DNA from: Spirodela intermedia
Lineage: Eukaryota > Streptophyta > Magnoliopsida > Alismatales > Araceae
Direction: 5' to 3'
DNA length: 64,000 nucleotides
NCBI GenBank assembly: GCA_902729315.2
Contig: LR746270.1
Location: 193,501-257,500 of the forward strand
Notes under the pieces: model-generated
The model's input: the letters and a program-made list of their open reading frames with translations, nothing else
The model's database searches: none
What the model was told of the DNA's origin: nothing
Translations under genes and position numbers: made by a program
In this document: positions 10,380 through 21,623 of the stretch, one piece after another
How positions within the stretch are numbered: position 1 is the first letter of the stretch
Layout: every line of letters starts with the position of its first letter

Positions 10380-10564
10380 ATCCTCTCGCGTGTACGACCA
10401 CTCCTTGCCCCACAGCCGGCTGACCACCGGTGACGTGGAAGGGGAGTGCGCACACGTGCCCCTATCGATCCAAGCAAGCCGCTCCAGCCCCTGCTCGCGA
10501 CTACTCCCCGACTGCGCTTCCGACCCGCTTGCGGGCCCGGCTGGCCGGCGGATCCTCTCATTTT
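10380..10564 (+). ncRNA. Candidate small RNA antisense in LTR-A
   Basis: This starts where transcription would be expected downstream of the USE/TATA pair and runs to the first TTTT (10561-10564), which is followed by T5 at 10571-10575. There is no earlier TTTT. The stretch is GC-rich against an AT-rich background and is kept in every LTR-A copy, including gccggctg- and gacgtggaaggggag-like blocks. LTR-B has a related stretch in the same antisense position. Start, end and polymerase are inferred; it may simply be conserved LTR promoter DNA. Confidence 0.3.
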
Positions 10565-10776
10565 GCAATATTTTTATTTTTATTTCTTGTTCTTCGTTTA
10601 TCTCAAAACTAAGACTGTAAAAATCGTATAAAATCACATAATTACCCAAAAATTCACGTTAATCAACTGAAAACCACTTTTCATGCTTTAACACAAATAT
10701 AAATCTATTTATCATGAGTTAAGGCTAAAACTATATTATTTACTAATTATTAACTCATGATAATGAAGACTTATCA

Positions 10777-10791
10777 CACCCCCCAACTTAA
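10777..10791 (-). other. Polypurine tract of TR-GAG
   Basis: In sense this reads AAGTTGGGGGGTG immediately before the TGATAAGTC start of the 3' LTR. That is the expected place for plus-strand DNA priming. Confidence 0.75.
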
Positions 10792-12377
10792 ATCATTGCT
10801 AGTCCCTTAGCAATGGAATTACGAAAATAAAAATTTACAAATCTCAAACATCATATTCAATACAGAAAAAGAAATACAATTAGAAATGATGCACCTTTAA
10901 ACACTTTGGATTCTTATATCAAGTATTTAAGAATGATGTCAAGCACTTAAATGTTTAAACACTCCTTGGACTAACAATCTAGACTTCACTTCTTCTATTC
11001 ACATCTTTATCACTTCTTCACTCATAGATGTATTTACAAGATGTTTCAATTATCAATACTCATCCAAGAATAATATTGATCTTACATTTCCCTTTTTCTA
11101 TGACTTGATTTTTGAAGTTTGCACTATATTTCTTCCTTCTTTTTTTTTTATATATATAGTGGATAAGTAGCTTTTCCTGTAGACAAATTTCGACAATAAG
11201 AATGATGTCTCACACCCTCCATGTGTACTCTTCATTTTCAGGGCTTTCACTTTATCCACTTATTTTTCAGCAAGTGTTTTTCTATGCACGATTTTCGACA
11301 ATGAGAATGATGTCTCACACCCTCCATGTGTACTCTTCGTTTCTAGATTTTTCACATTGCTCTCTCTTTTTTTTTTTTTTTTGAAATAAGTGATTTCTCC
11401 TCACAAGTCCTATAGATCAGGGTGCAAAAATCTCCATTAAACTCAAATGATCAATCAAATTTTCACATCAAGTAAATATTATCCATCAAGATCATGAAGT
11501 GAAAATCTGTAAAATCAAATCCATGTTATCTATCATGTATCCAAGGAGTATTCCAACATTTCATGCTACTAGATCATTCTTTTGACTCAATAATAATCTT
11601 CCTAGTATCTTTTGGTATCAATCAATCTAATTGATTTAATTTTTCATGCATGCAATATGATGTAAGGAATTTGTAAATTAGATAGTTCTGATAGTTCTGT
11701 TTTCTGTTTTCAGTTCTATTTTAGCAGCAATAAATTTGTCAAAAATAAATCAAAACTATCTTCTTTATAGCTGTAATTTCGAATTTCAGTAATATATGTC
11801 TAGGGGATTGAAATGTGAGAAAAGGGTCTTCTAGAATTTCAAATTTCGGGCTGTTTTTTGTCTGCTGTTTTTGACAGTCTGTTGTTTCTGACAGAAAACC
11901 AGAAAATAGATGTTGCAATTTTTCCGAATTTTATTTTATTTTTATTTTTTTAGTTGCTGTTCTAAGTTGAATAAAATGCAAACACATGTTCTTAATCGTC
12001 CTACAGCATAAATTAATAATGAATACTTCACCCCCCAACTTAAAAATGACATTGTCCTCAATGACACAGAAAACTCGAAACAGAATATGCAGAAAATATA
12101 ATTTTCAAGTGAAGCATGCATATCTGCAAAGTTAAGCATTAAAAATATTTTCATAAATGATGAAGCTCAGAAAGACATCACCTCAACCTCGTTTTTAATT
12201 TTCCACTTCATCTTACACTCCTCCTGCACTTTTTCGACAGAAAAACAAATACAGAAACAAGTACTGCGAAATTCTAAGAAAAACAGAGCTTAAAAAATCA
12301 AACAGAATGAAATAAAAACCATGGGTTGCCTCCCATGCAGCGCTGAATTTAATGTCTCCAGCTGGACAGCTCTTATA
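10792..12377 (-). other. TR-GAG 3' internal noncoding region
   Basis: About 1.6 kb between gag and the 3' LTR without a convincing ORF. It contains a two-unit tandem repeat of period about 105 bp (around 11191 and 11296, core agaatgatgtctcacaccc), poly-T runs, and a second polypurine-like tract at 12029-12044. Confidence 0.6.
12029..12044 (-). other. Second (internal) polypurine-like tract
   Basis: In sense this reads TTTAAGTTGGGGGGTG, virtually identical to the tract beside the 3' LTR. It lies about 330 nt after the gag stop. Extra internal polypurine tracts are known in Athila-type elements (from memory). Confidence 0.55.
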
Positions 12378-14894
12378 TCATATAAGCTGATCTATGGCCA
12401 TCAAAATATATTTGTATCCCAAGGTAAGTTTTATGATATTCTTTTTCAGATTTAGCATAAATTCATATACTTCATATATATACCTTGACATACTTTCAGC
12501 CAAAACAAAATGGAAATTAACAAAATTTTCCCAAAAATAATATTTCCATTTTGAAAAGAATCTTTCCTTATTTCTATCTTGTTTTGTTAGGCTCTCATTC
12601 ATTAATAAATACTTTCTATTAATAAACCATAAAATGTGATCAGGCCGTATAATTTTCAGATTAGCTCTTGCCCAATCTAAATTTTTTTCATCTAAATTGG
12701 TATCTCTAATTCTTCCACTCACCCATTTCTTAATGTCTTCTTTTATCTGCATAATCTTTCCCTGCTCCATTTTATCTTCCATACATATTTGTTCAATTTG
12801 TGAGGAGTGAAATATTTCAAGCTTAGAAATAATTCTAATGGGCTGTGGGTTTTGAAGGATGGAAGGATTGTCTTCTTTAATCTCAGATCTAATGAATTCA
12901 GTAAAATTCAAATTTTCTCCTCCAAAATTATTTCTATATTCACATCTATTATTTTCGCTTGTTCCCATTAGTTGAATCAATTCTTTTTCTAGCTTTTCGT
13001 TTCTCAACTCATCAAATTCTTCATCTTCCCAAGAGCTATCTTTTAATTTTGGTATATGATATACATCATCATCCTCACAATCAACATCCATGGCTGCAAA
13101 ATTATGATTAGATTCATTAATTTCGTCTCCTACATCTCCCAAATCAGTTGATTTTTCCTCACTTGAAATATATTTTTCTTCATTTCTGTCCTTACTCCCT
13201 TCTACTAAAATTTGGATGATTTTTCTATGATCAGTTGCTGTTTCTTCATCTAAGGGTTCTTTCTCCTCATCATCCTCACTATATTCATTCATCAATTGTG
13301 AGCAATAACTGATTTTATTCAAATTTTCTGCTACTACATTTTTGGCCTTAATATTCTTATTTACTTCTAATGGATCATCAATTTCTTCTAATAATTGGAA
13401 ATAAGGTTCAGGTAAAATATTCTCACTCAATATATTCACTGCCCTAACATTTTCATTTCGTGGGTTTTTTTCTAAATTTATCCAGCTAGACTCTTCTTGC
13501 TGAAATCTTACTGTTGGACAGTTTTCTGAATTTTCTATGGGCTGACTAGGTAGCTGTCCCTCTTCTCTCTTATTCTCAAGAGCCTCTATAATTTGTTTCT
13601 GGTGCTGCATCATTTGTTGCATCATTTGATTCATAGTTTGTTGCATCATTTGGCTCATTTGCTGCATCATTTCCATAGCATCAGGTTGGGTTTGAGAGGG
13701 CTGATTTTTCTGAAATCTATTTTCTTGTTTTGGACGAAATTCAGAGTTTGAATTGGGTCTAAGTGCTTCTGGATTTTGAATATTATTTGGGTCTCTCCAT
13801 GAAAAATTATTCCTCCAATTAGGATTATAAGAATTTGAAAAATTTTCCCTATTTCTATTAAAACCGTGAGCTACTTGCACTTGTTCTCGCATAGGGTGAA
13901 ATGATTGATCTAAATTATAACATTGAAGTTCAGAATAATCATTTTCACCATACATAGGACATGTACTATTCGAATTAAGTTGAGGGTTAAAAGGCTTTCT
14001 AATATTATCAATAAGTAAATCAATTTTTTCTAATCTTTGATTAATCTGATTAACCTCATTTCTAAGTTTAGAATCATCATCATGATGCAATTCATAAATT
14101 TCTCTCTTCATTTCCTTGTCATATAATTCAAAAGAGGCTTGATCTCTAGAATTTTCACTTAAATTCTCATAAAGACTGTAAATCTCATCAGGAGTTTTCT
14201 CCATAAAAGCTCCTCCACATATAGAATCAACCATATTTCTATGTTGTTCTAACAATCCATCATAAAAAATTCTATTGAGCTGCCACTTGGGTATAGCATG
14301 ATGAGGACACTTTCTAAGTAAATCTTTGAATTTTTCCCATGTCTCATGCAAAGTTTCTCCTGGTCTTTGAGAAAAACTCCATATATGTTTTCTCATATTT
14401 TGAGTTTTTCCTAAGGGATAAAATTTTCGAAGAAAGGCCTGTTCTATATCTTTCCAGCTAGTTAATTCTCTATCTAATGTGGATAGCCAATGACTAGCTT
14501 TGTCCCTAAGTGTATGAGGGAATAATTTCATCTTAATAATTTCTGGTGTAACTTGAGGGAGATTAACTAAATCACAGACCATATGAAAATTTTCTAAGTG
14601 CTGATGAGGTTCCTCTAAAGGCAATCCATGAAAATTAGGGAGCATTTGAAAAATTCCTGGATTTATTTCGAATTTAACAGTGGGTGCTAATGGGACTCTA
14701 ATATTGGATGCTCTTTGAAATGAATCAGGGATATAATGATTTTTCATGGCCATAGGATTGTTCTCAGTTTGACCTGTACTTCCTTCAGGATCCATCAAAA
14801 TTAATTTTTCTTTCGGATTTTTATTTTTGAATGAAATAATAAAAGGATTTTCTAGCCTTGGATGCAAGGATCTTCTACCATGCATAAAAATCAA
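12378..14894 (-). CDS. Athila-like Gag polyprotein, 838 aa, intact
   Basis: A single uninterrupted ORF. Residues about 80-250 match the plant retrotransposon Gag (capsid) domain of the Athila lineage, with landmarks FHGLPLEEPHQHLENF, LRDKASHWL, FLRKFYPLGKT, ETWEKFKDLLRKCPHH and FYDGL. Residues 312-325 (TCPMYGENDYSELQC) sit where the CCHC zinc knuckle is expected, but the middle Cys and His are missing. Residues 407-430 form a Met/Gln-rich run. The C-terminal half is acidic and has no recognised domain and no aspartic protease motif. Met34 (MDPEGSTGQ) could be the true start. Gag packages element RNA in cytoplasmic virus-like particles. An intact 2.5-kb frame amid decayed elements implies recent activity or selection. 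Confidence 0.85.
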   Translation of the reverse strand: MIFMHGRRSLHPRLENPFIISFKNKNPKEKLILMDPEGSTGQTENNPMAMKNHYIPDSFQRASNIRVPLAPTVKFEINPGIFQMLPNFHGLPLEEPHQHLENFHMVCDLVNLPQVTPEIIKMKLFPHTLRDKASHWLSTLDRELTSWKDIEQAFLRKFYPLGKTQNMRKHIWSFSQRPGETLHETWEKFKDLLRKCPHHAIPKWQLNRIFYDGLLEQHRNMVDSICGGAFMEKTPDEIYSLYENLSENSRDQASFELYDKEMKREIYELHHDDDSKLRNEVNQINQRLEKIDLLIDNIRKPFNPQLNSNSTCPMYGENDYSELQCYNLDQSFHPMREQVQVAHGFNRNRENFSNSYNPNWRNNFSWRDPNNIQNPEALRPNSNSEFRPKQENRFQKNQPSQTQPDAMEMMQQMSQMMQQTMNQMMQQMMQHQKQIIEALENKREEGQLPSQPIENSENCPTVRFQQEESSWINLEKNPRNENVRAVNILSENILPEPYFQLLEEIDDPLEVNKNIKAKNVVAENLNKISYCSQLMNEYSEDDEEKEPLDEETATDHRKIIQILVEGSKDRNEEKYISSEEKSTDLGDVGDEINESNHNFAAMDVDCEDDDVYHIPKLKDSSWEDEEFDELRNEKLEKELIQLMGTSENNRCEYRNNFGGENLNFTEFIRSEIKEDNPSILQNPQPIRIISKLEIFHSSQIEQICMEDKMEQGKIMQIKEDIKKWVSGRIRDTNLDEKNLDWARANLKIIRPDHILWFINRKYLLMNESLTKQDRNKERFFSKWKYYFWENFVNFHFVLAESMSRYIYEVYEFMLNLKKNIIKLTLGYKYILMAIDQLI

Positions 14895-15074
14895 TAAATT
14901 CGAGGGAAAAAGTTAGTAACTGTTACCCTCCTTCAGGATGCTCCAGTCCTTGCCGTGCTTCTTTTCGTTCCCTTTTTCTAATAAAAATCGGCAAAAAGAA
15001 AATAAAACAAGAGTAAAGTTTTTTTTGTGTACTCTAAGAGAAAAACAGAAAAATACTAAATATTATGCAATACA

Positions 15075-15092
15075 TCCCTGGCAACGGCGCCA
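15075..15092 (-). other. Primer binding site, tRNA-Asp
   Basis: The plus strand reads TCCCTGGCAACGGCGCCA, matching the 3' end of plant tRNA-Asp at 17 of 18 positions (from memory). The sense strand therefore carries the complementary primer site, 5 nt from the 5' LTR. This fixes the element orientation and fits Athila elements. Confidence 0.85.
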
Positions 15093-15097
15093 AAATT

Positions 15098-16428
15098 TGA
15101 CGTGACTCAGTCGTTGTATGTTAAATCACGCAAATTTAAAATTTATAAAACTAGAAAATACGAATTTTCGGATATTTAGAAGTATTTCAAAATAAATATA
15201 TCAATTATAATTCAATAAAAATCTCAAAAATAGTGGTAATTTTCCAGGTCGATCACAGGTATGTAATATAATATCTGGTAATTATTCAGAATTTTTCTCA
15301 ATGAGTACGATTTTCTTACGAATTTTATACTAGGAAATAAAAAGGAAATATATTTAAAATTCACGAAAAAAAAGGAAATAAGGGTGCGGACGTCAGGATG
15401 ACATCAGCGCCCGGCGAACGCGAATCAGGCGGAAACAGAGTTCCGCCCGGCGATTCTTACGTAGGCGATTACAGACGACTCAATTAATCAAATTAAGATC
15501 TGTAAAAGCCGGAAGAATCGTAATTGAACGAAGTATAGTTTGGTAAATTAAAATCAACAAAGTATCACTAAATGAAGCGTAAATTAAATTGAAAGCAGGA
15601 AAACAGAGTTCCGGCGTCACGATGGCGATGCGTCGGCGATGCACCGGAATCCTGAGCGTTCGGGAGGATCGTCGTGCAGTGTCCACGGCCTCGAAGGCTC
15701 TCCTTGGACAAAGACGACGTGGGCAATCTCTAGATAAAGCAGGAAAACAGAGTTCCGGCGTCGCGACGGCGACACGTCGGCGATGCACTGGAATCCTGAG
15801 CGTTCGGGAGGGTCATCGTGCAGTGTCCACGACCTCGAAGGCTCTCCTTGGACAAAGACGACGTGGGCAATCTCTAGATCTTCTCGCGAAGTCTAGAGAC
15901 CAATGAAGTGGGTCGTCGAATCGTCTCCGGCGGCTGTCACCCGGCGGAGCGGAAAAACGGCGACTTTGCGGCTCTCCGGCGGCTGTCACCCGGCGGAGAG
16001 GGGCTGGATGGAGGTGAGGCGCGTGTTAGGGAGCTTCATCCTCAGGTCCGCGCAGCAAGAGGAGGCTCTTCATCGCATCTGGTACGCTCTCAGGAGGTGG
16101 CGACTCGTCTCCCGGCGGATCGTCCTCTTCCCGACGACGGCTTGTTCGTCGATCAATCGGAGATGATTTACTCGATGGATTCGCGATCCTTTTATCGTGA
16201 ATCGTTCAGCAATTTTAGTAGCAATGCTCCGCGAATCGCGTTGACGAGATTTTCGCCGATGATCCAGCGATTCCGGTTGCTTAATCCTTCACCGGCGATC
16301 TGCAGGAAAGTCGCGATAATCAGTTAAAAATATATGAATTTTGACTCTGGGAGGATTCGAACCCGCGGCGGTCGCCCGCCCCTGAACATGGTGTGACGCG
16401 GGTTTAGTCCCACATCGGTTGTGCGCGG
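15098..16428 (-). repeat. 5' LTR of TR-GAG, outer end deleted
   Basis: Matches 9007-10338 with about 15 substitutions and a 1-bp indel, and contains the 154-bp duplication. It stops just after the USE motif (16407-16417) and joins element C sequence. Confidence 0.88.
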
Positions 16429-16431
16429 CGG

Positions 16432-17991
16432 TCACTACGGCAAAGCCACATGGAATTTTTTACATTCCACCCTTACAATTTTTATTTTTATTTAAAGTGA
16501 TGCATTCAATTGTAGTGTATAACCAGGACCTTGGATGAATTTTTGTTAGAAAGTAAGTATCATTTTACTATGCATTCACATCACAGCTCCGCCTCTTTCC
16601 CTTGCTTAAGAGTGAGGTGACCCCGTTCTCTCTCTTCTATGTCTATTTGTCTGTCTATCTATCTATCTCTCTCTCTCTCTCTCTTTATACTCTTGTATTT
16701 TCTTGAATTGCCATAGAGTAGTTGGGTGTTTGCGGTCAATGGCATCTCTTACACACAGCCACGGCTCCTGCAGCCGCCGTCTGATGGAGGCTTGAACAAA
16801 ATGTCGAAACATCCCTACTGGTGATCTTTGTCGAGACATGAAAGAATTCAACAAGTCAACTGCAGACTTTTCTCCTCCCCAAGGCAAAAAAAAGAACCAA
16901 GGCTTGCTTCACCACATGGTGCCCGTCTAATGGCTTGCTTAAGACTTTGTAGAAACTTCTGCTTGTTATCTTCTTCACATCTTGTCGCATTGAGCAACAT
17001 GACTAACATGTTCTGCACATGCTAGTCATGTTGGACTGGGATGGCCTAGAAGTTGAGGAACAAATATGTTTGTCAACAATACGAGTGGACACTATTCCTT
17101 CCCTGGTTTGATTTGAAAGAAGGTAAACAGCTCGTCTGAGATTACATCTAGGCCTTTGAGGACTGTCAGATGAGATGTTAGTTCATAGATGATCCACAAA
17201 TTGTGATTGGCCTACTCATACATAGATTGACCCCAGGTCTTCGGAATGAAGTGCTTAAGTACAACCCATCCGAGGTCGATGAGGCCTATCACATTGTGGA
17301 GCACATGGAGTGCCTTGGCGATGAATTATCGACTATGACACAACAGCCCATCAAGACGACCACCACATGTTCCACCTTTGAAGTCTCTCCTTTACAAACT
17401 CACATTAGCATAGGAAATGGTCAGACCATCCCTGCCACCTCCGTGGGGTCATCTCATTAGACAATTACCTTGGGCATGGTGGTCTGAGCACCTATTACTT
17501 CCCAAGCCCATATCACTTGTTTCAAGTGCCAAGACAAGGGACACTGAGCAAGCCAGTGTCCATCTTCAAACCTACTTATAGGTATCGAAGATGCCAACCC
17601 TAGTGTCTAGGGTGACGACACCTCCCCTAGCAATGACATCTACATCACGGCAGATGAGTTAGCTGATGAGTGCGTTGACACTCAAGCCTTGATCGATTAC
17701 ATCGAAAGCAAGCCTGCCACCATCTCTTCCACACTTGTCACTGCCCTAACACAACTAGTCAGCATAGCTGTCCACAGCCCCAGCAATAGTGGATCACACT
17801 CGCCATCCCAATTAGCAAGGACCTCGGCAGTTAGACCTCAGCCACCCTTAGCTTGATCACTATCATTGTGAGCTAGGTCCTAGACACCATTGATTGATTT
17901 GATGATAGAGGACGCCCTTTACATGTCGATCTTCCACACATACATGAAGATCAACTGCCAAGTGTGTAAGTTGATCATCGACAATGGTAGT
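16432..17991 (+). pseudogene. Element C chromovirus gag and protease start (block 1)
   Basis: Leader segments Y (16432 to about 16690) and X precede a Gag frame broken by stops. Recognisable parts are the Gag core around GLRNEVLKYNP (17203-17460), a CCHC knuckle CFKCQDKGH-x-ASQC at 17518-17563 with a stop inside, and IIDNGS, the protease active-site region, at the end. The family is Ty3/gypsy chromovirus. The protease is interrupted by an old LTR-A, and pol is absent here because that LTR is truncated at 19669. Confidence 0.75.
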
Positions 17992-19669
17992 TGATGTGAT
18001 TTAGTTATTGTATAGTAAAAAATGTAAATTTAAAATTTATAAAATGAGAAAATATCAATTTTCAAATATTTAGAAGTATTTCTAAATAAATATATCAATT
18101 ATAATTCAATAAAAAAATCAAAAATAGTAAAAAATATCTAGGTCAATCACAAGGAGTAATATAATATCAACTAATATTTCAAAAAATTTCTCGAAGAATA
18201 CAAATTTTTATAAATTTTAGACTATAAAATAAAAATAAAATATATTTAAAATTCACAAATAAAGGAATTAAGGATGCGGATGTCAAGATGACACCAACAC
18301 TTGACGAACGTGAATTGGATGAAAATAAAATTATATTTGGTGATTCTTACGTAAATGATTATAGATGATTTAATGAGTAAAATTATGATCTATAAAAGTT
18401 AAAAGAATCATAATTAAATAGAAAGTAGTTTGAAAATTTTAAATCACACAAATTATCTCTAAATGAAGTAAAAATTAAGTTGAAAGTAGAAAAGATAAAG
18501 CTTCAGTGTCGTGGTGGTAATGCATTAATGATGCACTAGAATCCTAAGCATTCAAGCAGATTGTCATGTAGTGTCCATAGCCTTGAAGGCTCTCCTTAGA
18601 TAAGAACGACGTGGGCAATCTCTAAATCTTCTCGTGAAGTTTAGAGATCAATGAAATAGGTTGTCGAATCATCTTTGATGATTCTCACTTGGTGGAGTAG
18701 AAAAATGACGACTTTGTAGCTCTTTGGTGGCTATCACCTGACAGAGAAGAGTTGAATAGAGGTGGGGCATGTGTTAGGGAGCTTCATCCTTAGGTCCGCA
18801 CAATAAGAAGAGGCTCTTCATTGCATTTGGTATGCCCTTAAGAGGTGGCGACTCGTCTTTCAGCGAATCGTCCTCTTCTTGACGACGACTTGTTTGTCAA
18901 TCAATGGGAGATGATTTACTCGATGGATTCGTAATCTTTTTATCAAGAATCTTTTAGTACTTTAAGTAACAATGTTTGGTAAATCGTGTTGATAAGATTT
19001 TTACTGATGATCAAGAGATTATAGTAGCTTAATCCTTCACTAGTGATCTATAAGAAAGTCATAATTTAATCAGATAAAAATATGAGTCTTGGCTTTGGTA
19101 AGATTCAAAACTGCACCAGTCGCTCATCTATGTGAGAGAGGGTGAAATAAGTATGCAAATACTCTTATAAAGTGACGTCATTAGACTACTTCCTGATAAA
19201 CAAGGGGTATTTTAGGTATTAAAATCTTCAAAATCATTTTGAGGAAGATGTGAGCGTCGATTTAGTCCCACATCAGTTATACACTAATTGTTGAGATGTA
19301 TATATGCTAATGAAAGATTTGGGAATCAATGAGTCCCTTTCCTACGTGTGTACAACCACTCCTTGCTCTATAGCTAGCTGGTCACCAAAGACGTGGAAGG
19401 GGAGTGCATACATGTGCCCCCATCGATCCATGGCCGCTCAAGCACTTACTTGCAGCTCCACCTTGACTGTGCTTCCGATCTCCTTATAGACTCAGTTGGC
19501 CGACAGGTTCCCCCTTTTTCTATTATTTTATTTTATTTTATTTTTCTTCATTTATGTCAAAAATAGGATTATAAAATCATATAAAATTATATAAAATCAC
19601 ATAATTAGCCAAAAAATTACATTAAGTAACTGAAAACTATTTTTCACAATTTAACATAAATATAAGTCT
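17992..19669 (-). mobile_element. Old LTR-A in C protease (block 1), truncated
   Basis: It starts TGATGTGATTTAG after GTAGT (17987-17991), which is the target duplication seen intact in block 2. The site ggttgtcgaatc near 18660-18671 is the undisturbed target of the young solo LTR found only in block 2. The right end joins segment X of another copy. Confidence 0.8.
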
Positions 19670-21623
19670 CGAAGATAGTAAAAAATTGCTAACAAGTCAA
19701 TTGCTAATAAGTCTCGAAGACATCTCTTACACGCAACCTCGCTCCCACAGTAGTCATCTGATGGAGGCTTGAACAAAATGCCAAAACATCGTTGCTCACT
19801 ATCTTTGTCAAGACATGAAAGAATTCAACAAGTCAATTGCTAACTTTTCTCCTCCCCCAAGCAACAAAAAAAATCAAGGCTTGCTTCACCACATGGCGCC
19901 CATCTAGTGGCTTGCTTAACACTTCGTAGAAACTTTTCCAATCTTTAAATTCCAACATTGATGCAAGAGCAGACATTACTTAAAACTTCCTTCCCATCTG
20001 AAGAACAGATCTCAATCATGCAACAGTCATCCACAACTCATACTACTGCGGGGTTTCAATATGGCAAAGTCACATATGGAATTTTTTACATTCCACCCTT
20101 ACAATTTTTATTTTTATTTAAAGTGATGCATTTAATCGTAGCATATAATCAAGACCTTGGATGAATTTTTGTTAGAAAGTAAGTATCATTTTACTGTGCA
20201 TTCACATCACAACTCCACCTCTTTCCCTTACTTAAGAGTGAGGTGACCCCATTCTCTCTCTTCTATGTTTGTCTATCTATTTGTCTGTCTATTTGTCTCT
20301 TTCTCTTTCTCTCTTTTCATATTCTTGTATTTTCTTGAATTGCCATACACGCAGTTGGCTGTTTGCGGTCGATGGCATCTCTTACACGCAGCCTCGGCTC
20401 CTGCAGCCACCATCTGATGGAGGCTTGAACAAAATGCCGAAACATCCCTGCTGGTGATCTTTGTCGAGACATGAAAGAATTCAACAAGTCAACTGCAGAC
20501 TTTTCTCCTCCCCAAGGCAAAAAAAAGAACCAAGGCTTGCTTCACCACATGGTGCCCGTCTAATGGCTTGCTTAAGACTTTGTAGAAACTTCTGCTTGTT
20601 ATCTTCTTCACATCTTGTCGCATTGAGCAACATGACTAACATGTTCTGCACATGCTAGTCATGTTGGACTGGGATGGCCTAGAAGTTGAGGAACAAATAT
20701 GTTTGTCAACAATACGAGTGGACACTATTCCTTCCCTGGTTTGATTTGAAAGAAGGTAAACAGCTCGTCTGAGATTACATCTAGGCCTTTGAGGACTGTC
20801 AGATGAGATGTTAGTTCATAGATGATCCACAAATTGTGATTGGCCTACTCATACATAGATTGACCCCAGGTCTTCGGAATGAAGTGCTTAAGTACAACCC
20901 ATCCGAGGTCGATGAGGCCTATCACATTGTGGAGCACATGGAGTGCCTTGGCGATGAATTATCGACTATGACACAACAGCCCATCAAGACGACCACCACA
21001 TGTTCCACCTTTGAAGTCTCTCCTTTACAAACTCACATTAGCATAGGAAACGGTCAGACCATCCCTGCCACCTCCGTGGGGTCATCTCGTTAGACAATTA
21101 CCTCGAGCATGGTGGTCTGAGCACCTATTACTTCCCAAGCCCATATCACTTGTTTCAAGTGCCAAGACAAGGGACACTGAGCAAGCCAGTGTCCATCTTC
21201 AAACCTACTTATAGGTATCGAAGATGCCAACCCTAGTGTCTAGGGTGACGACACCTCCCCTAGCAATGACATCTACATCACGGCAGATGAGTTAGCTGAT
21301 GAGTGTGTTGACACTCAAGCCTTGATCGATTACATCGAAAGCAAGCCTGCCACCATCTCTTCCACACTTGTCCCTGCCCTAACACAATTGGTTAGTATAG
21401 CTGTCCACAGCCCCAGCAATAGTGGATCACGCTTGCCATCCTAGTCAACAATGACCTTGGCAGACATACCTCAGCCACCCCCAATTTGATCACCATCATT
21501 GTGAGCTAGGTCCTAGACACCATCAATTGATTTGATGATAGAGGACGCTCTTTGCATGTCGATCTTCCACATGTACATGAAGATCAACAACCAAGTGTGT
21601 AAGTTGATCATTGATAGTGCATG
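19670..21623 (+). pseudogene. Element C leader and gag, third copy
   Basis: Segments X (about 19718), Y (about 20046) and X (about 20340) lead into the same decayed Gag, offset 3633 bp from block 1. The knuckle is near 21150-21200, and it ends at the protease region with a diverged IIDSAC-like reading. A 42-bp junction (19670-19711) repeats the aagtctcgaaga motif. It looks like a further unit of the same tandem amplification. Confidence 0.7.

Larger units (their letters stand above)
9007..10776 (-). repeat. 3' LTR of the TR-GAG element
   Basis: 1770 bp. It equals the 1619-bp solo LTR-A plus a 154-bp internal tandem duplication (units starting at 9501 and 9655, with core aaagcaggaaaacagag). 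The same duplication is in the 5' LTR, so it existed in the master copy before insertion. Confidence 0.9.
9007..16428 (-). mobile_element. LTR-A TR-GAG element: gag-only, Athila-like
   Basis: The 3' LTR is 9007-10776, the internal region 10777-15097 and the 5' LTR 15098-16428 (truncated at its outer end). LTR termini are TG (TGATAAGTC) and CA (GTCACGTCA) in sense. A tRNA-Asp primer site lies beside the 5' LTR and a G-rich polypurine tract beside the 3' LTR. The only long ORF is gag. I see no protease, reverse transcriptase, RNase H or integrase motifs, so mobility would depend on proteins from another element. About 15 differences between the two LTRs over some 1.3 kb indicate fairly recent insertion. 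Block 2 lacks it. The outer truncation also removed 155 bp of target, so no target duplication remains. Confidence 0.88.
2893..19669. repeat. Segmental duplication block 1
   Basis: This matches 25498-36620. The offset is a constant 22606 bp across the patatin gene and LTR-A2. After the LTR-A TR-GAG element, present only here, it becomes about 15326. It becomes about 16950 beyond the solo LTR-A that is present only in block 2. The exon translations are identical in the two blocks. A few substitutions and CT-tract length differences are visible in the transposon-derived part. Similarity stops at 19669, where the old LTR-A is truncated and joins a third partial copy. Confidence 0.9.
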
